Shown here: one piece after another, positions 57,155 to 64,000 of the stretch
Layout of the letters: every line of letters starts with the position of its first letter
Numbering within the stretch: position 1 is the stretch's first letter
Assembly (NCBI GenBank): GCA_005776725.1
Contig: SXOO01000226.1
Location: 1-64,000 of the forward strand
Length of the DNA: 64,000 nucleotides
Origin: Pseudomonadota bacterium
GTDB lineage: Bacteria; Myxococcota_A; UBA9042; GCA-2863065
Reading direction: 5' to 3'
The notes under the pieces: model-generated
The model's database searches: none
What the model was told of the DNA's origin: nothing
What the model saw: only the letters and a program-made list of their open reading frames with translations
Position numbers and translations under genes: made by a program

Positions 57155-57607
57155 ATGCGCGCCTGTCTCCCCTTGCTCTCAGTCTCGCTCCTGCTCGCGC
57201 TCGGCTGCGCCGAAGAGGGCGATCCCACGACGCCTCCGCTGTATCCGGTGGACTTCGCCGCGACGTACACGGAGGTCCGCGACTGTCGCCCCACCAACGA
57301 CCACGGCTTTGGCTCGTTCATTCGGGTGTATGCGAACCCGGAGGCGGCGGCGGCCTACACGGCGGGTAGCTACCCGTTTGCTGTGGGCACCACGCTCGTG
57401 AAGGGGATCTACGTGGACGAGAGGTGCACCGAACTCGAGAGCGTCTCCGCCATGAAGAAGGTCGGGGCCGCGGAGAACTCGGCCTCGGCTTGGGAGTGGC
57501 AAGAGACGGCGCCGTCGGGAGCGCCATTGGCTGACCGCAAGAAGCTCTGCACGTCGTGTCACACCTCGTGCACTGAGGGCCGCGACATGGCGTGCACCGA
57601 CCCATGA
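57155..57607 (+). CDS. Cytochrome P460-like lipoprotein with CxxCH motif (paralog 1)
   Basis: LYPVDFAATYTEVRDCR...GSYPFAVGTTLVKGIYVDERC...WEWQ...LCTSCHTSC. Confidence 0.65.
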   Translation: MRACLPLLSVSLLLALGCAEEGDPTTPPLYPVDFAATYTEVRDCRPTNDHGFGSFIRVYANPEAAAAYTAGSYPFAVGTTLVKGIYVDERCTELESVSAMKKVGAAENSASAWEWQETAPSGAPLADRKKLCTSCHTSCTEGRDMACTDP

Positions 57608-58110
57608 AGGCGGTTCAACGCGTCCCGCTCGGCGCGGCGATGGCCCTTCTGGGGCTCATCGCCTGCGCAGAGGAGGAGGCCCCGCGCGCGGCGCTGTATC
57701 CGGCGGACTTCATGTCCAGCTGGCACGAGGCGCGGGACTGTCGACACAGCCACGAACACGAGCTGAACCACATCCGGGTCTTTGCCAACGACCTGGCGAA
57801 GGTCCCTTACGACACCCTGTCGGCGGACCAGCCCTATCTCCCCGGGGCCACGCTCGTGAAGGTCCAGTACGACGACGAGGACTGCACGCAGCTCCTCGGC
57901 TACACCGTCCTTGCGCGCCAGGCCGTTGGGTACTCCCCGGGGACCTTCGACTGGCGCTGGCAACGGCTGGACGCCGAGGAGCGGGTGCTCGAAGATGGTC
58001 CCCACCTGCCGCGGTGCCTCGCGTGCCACGCGGTGCACTGCACGCCGCCGAGCGGCGCCGGCTTCGAGCTGACCTGCGCCGACGACTCCGCCCCTGTGAG
58101 AGCGCCATGA
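57604..58110 (+). CDS. Cytochrome P460-like lipoprotein with CxxCH motif (paralog 2)
   Basis: LYPADFMSSWHEARDCRHSHEHELNHIRVFAN...LPGATLVKVQYDDEDC...FDWRWQ...CLACHAVHC. Confidence 0.65.
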   Translation: MKAVQRVPLGAAMALLGLIACAEEEAPRAALYPADFMSSWHEARDCRHSHEHELNHIRVFANDLAKVPYDTLSADQPYLPGATLVKVQYDDEDCTQLLGYTVLARQAVGYSPGTFDWRWQRLDAEERVLEDGPHLPRCLACHAVHCTPPSGAGFELTCADDSAPVRAP

Positions 58111-59186
58111 AAAACCTGCTGTTCTTGGTCATCCCCGTCCTCTCCGTCATGGCCGCCGCCTGCACCAAGGGTCAGGAGGACGTCGCTCCGATCCCGGTGC
58201 AAGCCGTGGAGGTGAAGGGGGGCACCATGGTGGTGGATGGCGCCGCTGAGGGGGCGCTCCTCTCGCTCTGGAGCGACCGCAGCGGCGGCGACTCCGAGTC
58301 CGTTTGGATGGTCGGCGGGACACGGAGCGAGCCGCTCGTGTTCGAGGTGAAGGGCAACACGTTCAAGCGGCACGACACGGGGCTCTCTCGGCGCCTCTGG
58401 TGGGTGACCGGCGTCCCAGGAGGGTCTGTGTTCGTCGTGGGCGAGGGCGGCGTGACCGCGCGGTACGACGGCAGCACGTGGACGCCGCTCGCCACGGATG
58501 TACCCGGCACCACCCTCTTCGGGGTCTGGGGCACGGGTGTGGACAACGTCTGGGCCGTCGGCGGTCCGGAGGGCGCGCCGGGGGGTGGGGTCACGCCCGA
58601 GGGCAACGTGATCCTGCGTTACGACGGCACCTCCTGGGCCCGGCAGTCGGTGCCCGAGCTCGACGCGCGACCCGAGTCGGCCCAGAAGTTCCTGTTCAAG
58701 GTGTGGGGCGCCGACAAGGACAACGTGGTGGTCGTGGGCTCCAGCGGTCTCGCGCTTCACTACGACGGCGCCGCGTGGCGAGTCGAGCCGACGGGGGACA
58801 CTGCGGGCGCGCTCTTCACGGTCTCAGGTCGCTCTGCTGACGACATCTGGGCCATCGGCGGGCTCAATGAGATGCGGCTCATCCACTGGGACGGCGGGAA
58901 GTGGTCCCAGGTGCCCGTGGGCGAGTTTCCGCCAACGATCACTCAAGGGCTGTTCGTCGCGCCCGGCACCGGCTTGGTCGCGGGGGGCATCTCGGGCTAC
59001 GTCGCGGCCCTCGGCACCGATGGCAGCTGGGTCGAGCCCGATCCCGAGACCGCGCAGGGCTTCCACGCCGTTTGGGTGGACGGGGGGGGCGCCTTCTGGG
59101 CCGTGGGCGGCGACATCGTCTCGCTGGATCCCGTGATGACGGCTATCTACACCACGCGCCAGGGGCTGGAGCCGCCGGTCTTCTGA
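58107..59186 (+). CDS. Secreted lipoprotein with beta-propeller (BNR/Kelch-like) repeats
   Basis: Lipobox MAAAC; repeated W-D/G motifs (VWGTGVDNVWAVGG, VWGADKDNVVVVGS, VSGRSADDIWAIGG). Confidence 0.75.
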   Translation: MKNLLFLVIPVLSVMAAACTKGQEDVAPIPVQAVEVKGGTMVVDGAAEGALLSLWSDRSGGDSESVWMVGGTRSEPLVFEVKGNTFKRHDTGLSRRLWWVTGVPGGSVFVVGEGGVTARYDGSTWTPLATDVPGTTLFGVWGTGVDNVWAVGGPEGAPGGGVTPEGNVILRYDGTSWARQSVPELDARPESAQKFLFKVWGADKDNVVVVGSSGLALHYDGAAWRVEPTGDTAGALFTVSGRSADDIWAIGGLNEMRLIHWDGGKWSQVPVGEFPPTITQGLFVAPGTGLVAGGISGYVAALGTDGSWVEPDPETAQGFHAVWVDGGGAFWAVGGDIVSLDPVMTAIYTTRQGLEPPVF

Positions 59187-59194
59187 CGGGGCCT

Positions 59195-59971
59195 TCAGCC
59201 CGCGGGGATCACGGCGTAGTCCACGGCCTGGCCGCGAACGCGCGTGGCGCCCGGCGGCAAGGCCACGGCCCGCGGCAAGCGCACCACCACGCGGAGCTTC
59301 GCGGCCCGCCGCGCCACCTCCAGCAGGTGTTCGAGCGGGGTGGGCAGCGCGAGCCGGCGCAGGAGCTCGAAGCCCGGTGCCGCCTGGCCGGGGGTCTCGA
59401 ACATCGGGTCGAGGTAGACCACGTCGACACACCGGAGGCGCGTGGCGAGCCACTCCCGCGCATCGGCTGCCACAACCGTGACGCGCGCTGCGGCCGGTGA
59501 CCACGGCGCTCCTTCTCGCGCGAGGCGCTGAAGGCCGGCTTCGGCCAGCGTCGCGAGGGGGAGGCTCCCCTCCAGACCTGTGACGGCGGCGCCGGTGAGC
59601 TGCGCGATGTGCAGGGCGTCTTTAGCCAGGCCGAGCGTCCCGTCCACCACCGACGCGGCGTTGCCCACCGCGATCGCCAGCGGGTGGCGCGCGCCGAGGT
59701 CGAGCACGTGGTGAAACATCCCGGGTCCGGTGGTGAGCTCCGCGCCGGGGGCGCAGAGCGCCTCTCGCGCCCTAGATATGACGTAGGCTAGGGGGTCGGC
59801 GCGCCGCGCGAGCAGCGGCGCGAGGTTCATCGTGCGGGGGACGTAGGGCCAGCCAAGGAGCGTGGCTACGGCGTGTGCCCGGGAGATCTCGCCGTCACCG
59901 GCTCGCGCCGAGGTGGTGACGAAGGCGCTCCCGGAGGACGCCTCGAGCTCAGGGAGGGGCGGCGTCGCCAC
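59195..59971 (-). CDS. SAM-dependent methyltransferase, RsmJ-like
   Basis: SVVDGTLGLAKDALHIAQLTGAAVTGLEGS; VDVVYLDPMFETPG, layout of RsmJ/DUF548. Confidence 0.75.
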   Translation of the reverse strand: MATPPLPELEASSGSAFVTTSARAGDGEISRAHAVATLLGWPYVPRTMNLAPLLARRADPLAYVISRAREALCAPGAELTTGPGMFHHVLDLGARHPLAIAVGNAASVVDGTLGLAKDALHIAQLTGAAVTGLEGSLPLATLAEAGLQRLAREGAPWSPAAARVTVVAADAREWLATRLRCVDVVYLDPMFETPGQAAPGFELLRRLALPTPLEHLLEVARRAAKLRVVVRLPRAVALPPGATRVRGQAVDYAVIPAG

Positions 59972-60305
59972 GCCCGAGCTGCGACGAGCCGGCGCTCACC
60001 GAGCCGTGCAGCCACGCGAGGTAGGCCTCGCTTCCCGCCGCTACCGGCAGCGCGAGGACCTCGGGGCACGTGTAAGGGTGGGCGGCCAAGAGGTGCGCCT
60101 GGAGCGCCGGATAGGCCTCGGCGGTGGTCTTCAGTACGAGGAGTAGCTCGGCGTCCTCGTTGACCCGTCCCTCCCAGCGGTAGATCGAACGCACGCCCGG
60201 GACCACGTTGACGCAGGCCGCGAGCTCGGCCTCGACCACGCCACGCGCCAAAGAGAGCGCCACGTCCTCTGACGGGCAGGTACAAAGGCAGACGAGCGCG
60301 CTCAT
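59949..60305 (-). CDS. cutA: Divalent-cation tolerance protein CutA
   Basis: VVEAELAACVNVVPGVRSIYRWEGRVNEDAELLLVLKTTAEAYPALQAHLLAAHPYTCPEVLALPV. Confidence 0.95.
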   Translation of the reverse strand: MSALVCLCTCPSEDVALSLARGVVEAELAACVNVVPGVRSIYRWEGRVNEDAELLLVLKTTAEAYPALQAHLLAAHPYTCPEVLALPVAAGSEAYLAWLHGSVSAGSSQLGRGDAAPP

Positions 60306-60748
60306 TTCTTGAAGAGGGCGTCGAGCCTGGCCTTGGCGTCGGTCTCGGTCTTGGGCGTGCCCACATCGAGGACAGGAGCCTTCTGGGCGCCGCCGCTGCC
60401 GCCGCCGAAGAGCGCATCCAGCTTCTGCCGAGCTGCGTCGGTGGGGGACGCGCCTCCGGCGAGGGGGCGGAACTCGAAGTACAAGCAGAAGTTGCCCTCC
60501 GCCCGGTCGCGAATGAACTCGCCCTGGTTCTCGCGGCACTCGTTGTGGACGTTCTTGTCGTGGTGCGTGCAGTTGTAGCAGGCGTGGAGGTACGCCGTGC
60601 AGTTCGGGCACATGTCGCGCCGGCCGATCTTGGTGTCGAAGACCAGCTCCTCCTTGCACTTCCAGCACTCGTGTCGCTTTTCAACCGTCTTGCCGAACAA
60701 CACCCGCGACCTCCCGAGAGCCGTGTGCAGAGCTGTCCACCATAACAC
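60302..60748 (-). CDS. Zinc-ribbon/Cys-rich cytoplasmic protein
   Basis: HECWKCKEELVFDTKIGRRDMCPNCTAYLHACYNCTHHD; 4-nt overlap with cutA start. Confidence 0.7.
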   Translation of the reverse strand: MLWWTALHTALGRSRVLFGKTVEKRHECWKCKEELVFDTKIGRRDMCPNCTAYLHACYNCTHHDKNVHNECRENQGEFIRDRAEGNFCLYFEFRPLAGGASPTDAARQKLDALFGGGSGGAQKAPVLDVGTPKTETDAKARLDALFKK

Positions 60749-60770
60749 CGGCGCGGGACCGTGTCTCTAC

Positions 60771-61040
60771 ATGACCGGAGCGCAGCCCTGTGGTACCGTG
60801 CCGCCCTGCATGCCCACAGCGCTCCAATGTCCACGATGCGGCGTCGCCATGACCTCGAGGGGGGCCTTTGCCCTGCTCCCGGCCGAGGACGTGCCGGAGA
60901 CCGGGAGCCGTACCGAGGTCTTGGTCTCTCCGACGCGTGTGCTTCGGGTCGAGGCGTTCGTGTGCGGGTGTGGGCAGCTCTCGCTGCAGTCGGAGCCCCT
61001 GGGCAAGAACCCGGAGCCGATGCGCGGCACCAGCGGTTGA
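60771..61040 (+). CDS. Small zinc-ribbon protein
   Basis: ALQCPRCGVAMTSRG ... VEAFVCGCGQLSLQSEPL; ATG at 60771 or 60810. Confidence 0.5.
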   Translation: MTGAQPCGTVPPCMPTALQCPRCGVAMTSRGAFALLPAEDVPETGSRTEVLVSPTRVLRVEAFVCGCGQLSLQSEPLGKNPEPMRGTSG

Positions 61041-61074
61041 CGGCCTCTCGGCCTCTCTCGATTCGGAGTATTCA

Positions 61075-64000
61075 ATGCTGAAGCGTACGCTTACTCGCGC
61101 CCTCGGCGCCGCCCTCTCCCTGGCCCTCGGTTGCAAGGAAGCTGAGGACAGCGCCGCCGCGGACATCGGTGGCGTCACTGATGTGGCAGGGCAGCCCGAC
61201 GCCCAGAGCGACGGCTCCGATGCCAGCGATGGGAGCGACGGCTCCGATACGAGCGACAGCGACGGCAGCGACGGCTCGGACAGCACCGACGGCACGGACG
61301 GCTCCGACGGCTCGGACACCACCGACACCACCGACGGCTCCGACGGCTCCGACGCCTCCGACGGGACGCCCCCGGTCATCTACGAGAAGCCCGCGTGGTT
61401 CCCCACGCTCGACTCCGCGCCGGAGAAGGCTGTCGCGCTCAGCGGCCTCTCTGCCCCCGCGCGCGTGGTCTACGACAGCCACGGCATCCCGCACATCTAC
61501 GCGGCCAACATCGGCGACCTCTTCCATGTGCAGGGCTACGTGATGGCGAAGCATCGGCTCTTCCAGATGCACAGCCTCCGGATGGCCGGCTCCGGACGGC
61601 TCGCCGAGCTCCTCGGGTCCAATAGCCTCACGGGCGACGTCTTCCTGCGCCTCCTGAAGCTTCGCGCCACCGCAGAGAAGATCGCGGCAGACATGCAGGT
61701 CAACCACCCGGAGGAGTACGCCTCACTCCAGCGATTCTGCGACGGCGTCAACACCTTCATCCAGGAGGTCAAAGACAAGAAGGTCGACTCGAAGGAGCTC
61801 GCCACCGAGACCAGCGCGCTCGGCGTCAAGGAGCCGTGGACCCCAGTAGACTCCATGACCGCGGTCCGCTTCCTCACCTACGACCTCGGCTTCGGCTCGG
61901 TGCTCGACGAGGATGAGCTCGCCGCGATCGCGTCCACGCTGGAGGCGGCCTGGAAGGACACGCCGCTGGCCGGCGTAGAGGACGACGTCATCCACCTCGT
62001 CCCGCCGGCCAAGGTGGCCACGGTTACCCTCGATGCGGGCAAGCCCGGCAACGGCCCAGTCAAGCGACGCCTCTCGGAGGAGCTCGGCAAGGTCGGGGCC
62101 CGCGTCTCCAAGGCGCAGGCCCAGCGCGTCATCGAGGCGAAGCGAGACCTCGCCACCATGCCGCACCACTTCTTCCGCGACGTGGAGTGGGGGTCGAACA
62201 ACTGGGTCGTCTCGGGGAAACACACGAAGTCGGGCAAGCCGATCCTGTCGAACGATCCGCACCTCGCGCTGCGGAACCCGTCCACGTTCTTTCAGGTCCA
62301 CCTCAACACCAAGGAGGCTGGCGGCAACATCGATCTCAGCGGCGTGATCTTCGCGGGGGTCCCCGGGATCGTCCTCGGGACCAACGGCACCCTCTCCATG
62401 GCCGCCACCGTCTTCTATGGAGACGCCACCGACCAGTACGTCGAGACCTTCACGCCGGACGGGAAGGGGGTCGTGTTCAAGGGCGCCACCGTGCCGCTCG
62501 AGATTCGCGCGGAGAAGTTCACGTTCCCGAAAGCCGACCCCGAGTGCGACGCTTACGCGGGGAGCTGGGTCAAGGGCGTCCAGACCAAGGCCGAGAAGTC
62601 AGCAGACGGCGTCTTCTGCACCGTCACCGTGGAGTTCGAGGAGGTGCCGCACCACGGGCCGCTCGTGCCATGGACCCTCACCAAGGACGAAAACGGGGTG
62701 CGCAGCGGCCTCAGCCTGCGCTGGACGGGCTTCGAGGTGTCGCACGAGATCGTGGCGTTCCAGCGGGCGTTCCAGACGGACAACTGGACCGACTGGAAGG
62801 CCGCCATGGACCACTTCGGCGTCGGCTCGCAGAACTTCATGTACGCCGACACGGCCGGAAACATCGGCTGGTACCCCACGCATCGGCTGCCCACGCGCGA
62901 CAACGCGAAGCTCTACCCGCCGTACCTGCCCCTGCCGGGCGGTGGCGAGGCCGAGTGGACCGGCGATGTGCCGCGGAGCGAGCTCCCGGTTTCGTACAAT
63001 CCCGAGTCGGGCGTGTTGGTCACGGCCAACTCGGACCCGCGCGGCTACTCGTTCGACGGCGATGTCATGAACGACGGCATCTACGTCAACGGGTTCTGGG
63101 ACGCTGGGTTCCGCACGGCGCGCTCCACTGAGCGCGTCATGGAGCTGGTCGCTCAGGGGAACATCGTGCCGGAAGACATGATCGCCGCTCAGGCCGACAA
63201 ACAATCGGCCCTCGGCGTTCGGCTCCGCGACGCGCTGGTCGAAGCGCTCGATCGCGCAGCGTCGGGCAAGGACGAGCGCGCAGCCGCGCATTGGAAGGCC
63301 GAGTTCGCTCCGCTGCGCGACCTGCTGGCGGGTTGGGACCTCGAGGCCACGAGCGGGGCCACCGCCGCCGACGGCTCACCGGAGGCTGAGTCGGCGGCGT
63401 CCGCGGCCGTGTTCAACGTCTGGGTGACTTACCTAATCCAGACCGTCCTGAACGAGAAAGAGGGGCTCTCGAGCATCGGCGACCGCCTGCGCGTGCGCCT
63501 CATCCTGGCGATGGTCGAGGCGCCCGAGAACATGGTCACCTTCGATACAGCCACGCAGGACTCGCGCCTCTGGGATCTCGTGGCCACCACGGACGCCGTC
63601 GAGACCCGCGCCGAGGTGATGACGCTGGCGTTTGCTCAGGCCGTGGCGTTCCTCAGCGACCCGGAGAAGATCGGGCCGAAGCAGAATGGAGGCTTCGGAA
63701 CGGCGGACGTCAACGCGTGGCGCTGGGGCAAGCTGCACACGCTCACGTTCAAGCACAACCTGGTGGCGCAGTTCAACGTACCGAGCCCCGCGGCGTACCC
63801 GGACGGATACCCTCGGCCCGGTGACAACTTCGGTGTGGACGCCAGCTCGCCCGGGATGAACGACCGCAACTTCACCTACACCCACGGACCGGCGATTCGG
63901 CACGTCATGGAGCTCACCGAGCCCGTCTCGCGCTACGGCGCGCTGCCGGGTGGGCAGTCCGAGGCTCCCCACCACAAGCACTACTCCGATCAGGCCCCCC
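61075..64000 (+). CDS. Penicillin acylase family lipoprotein, 3' end outside window
   Basis: Frame from ATG 61075 stays open to the window edge: MLKRTLTRALGAALSLALGCKEAED, Asp/Gly/Ser linker, VVYDSHGIPHIYAANIGDLFHVQGYVMAKHRLFQMHSLRMAGSGRLAELLG, WGSNNWVVSGKHTKSGKPILSNDPHLAL. Confidence 0.93.
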   Translation, partial: MLKRTLTRALGAALSLALGCKEAEDSAAADIGGVTDVAGQPDAQSDGSDASDGSDGSDTSDSDGSDGSDSTDGTDGSDGSDTTDTTDGSDGSDASDGTPPVIYEKPAWFPTLDSAPEKAVALSGLSAPARVVYDSHGIPHIYAANIGDLFHVQGYVMAKHRLFQMHSLRMAGSGRLAELLGSNSLTGDVFLRLLKLRATAEKIAADMQVNHPEEYASLQRFCDGVNTFIQEVKDKKVDSKELATETSALGVKEPWTPVDSMTAVRFLTYDLGFGSVLDEDELAAIASTLEAAWKDTPLAGVEDDVIHLVPPAKVATVTLDAGKPGNGPVKRRLSEELGKVGARVSKAQAQRVIEAKRDLATMPHHFFRDVEWGSNNWVVSGKHTKSGKPILSNDPHLALRNPSTFFQVHLNTKEAGGNIDLSGVIFAGVPGIVLGTNGTLSMAATVFYGDATDQYVETFTPDGKGVVFKGATVPLEIRAEKFTFPKADPECDAYAGSWVKGVQTKAEKSADGVFCTVTVEFEEVPHHGPLVPWTLTKDENGVRSGLSLRWTGFEVSHEIVAFQRAFQTDNWTDWKAAMDHFGVGSQNFMYADTAGNIGWYPTHRLPTRDNAKLYPPYLPLPGGGEAEWTGDVPRSELPVSYNPESGVLVTANSDPRGYSFDGDVMNDGIYVNGFWDAGFRTARSTERVMELVAQGNIVPEDMIAAQADKQSALGVRLRDALVEALDRAASGKDERAAAHWKAEFAPLRDLLAGWDLEATSGATAADGSPEAESAASAAVFNVWVTYLIQTVLNEKEGLSSIGDRLRVRLILAMVEAPENMVTFDTATQDSRLWDLVATTDAVETRAEVMTLAFAQAVAFLSDPEKIGPKQNGGFGTADVNAWRWGKLHTLTFKHNLVAQFNVPSPAAYPDGYPRPGDNFGVDASSPGMNDRNFTYTHGPAIRHVMELTEPVSRYGALPGGQSEAPHHKHYSDQAP

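Noticed and set aside
62187-63131. 314-aa plus-strand ORF
   Set aside because: Frame-shifted within the penicillin acylase gene, which reads in another frame to the window edge

Overview
The window is high-GC chromosomal DNA that looks like a Myxococcota/deltaproteobacterial genome, judged by lipoprotein-rich gene content, a bactofilin, a Ser/Thr kinase, a giant TSP3-repeat lipoprotein and an apparent sigma-54 promoter. About 47 protein-coding genes can be read. They include partial tldD and tldE/pmbA, a NUDIX hydrolase, GT4 glycosyltransferase, FolE2, a YkuD L,D-transpeptidase, TlpA-like thioredoxin, SDRs, a flavin amine oxidase, SerC, a Ser/Thr kinase and an MBL hydrolase. They also include a bactofilin/antiporter/MscS-like/cyclase run, trpE-G-D-C-F, a SpoIID-domain protein, paired P460-like lipoproteins, RsmJ-like methyltransferase, CutA, and a penicillin acylase that runs off the right edge and is absent from the supplied ORF track. 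No rRNA, tRNA or CRISPR was seen. The most unusual feature is a ~1.85 kb interval (about 48,015-49,870) with no credible CDS. It is full of GNRA- and UUCG-capped hairpins on the + strand and is built as two diverged, collinear ~0.86 kb copies. A near-consensus sigma-54 promoter (TTGGCACG-N5-TGCT, GG-N10-GC) lies immediately upstream and terminator-like hairpins lie at the end, just before trpE. I read it as a large structured non-coding RNA, possibly undescribed. Other items worth attention are a CPA-type antiporter fused to a C-terminal P-loop ATPase module in a translationally coupled ion-transport/MscS/cAMP cluster, and an Ig-like lipoprotein whose C-terminal half resembles eukaryotic BPI/TULIP lipid-binding proteins. 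All calls are from reading by eye; no searches or folding programs were run.
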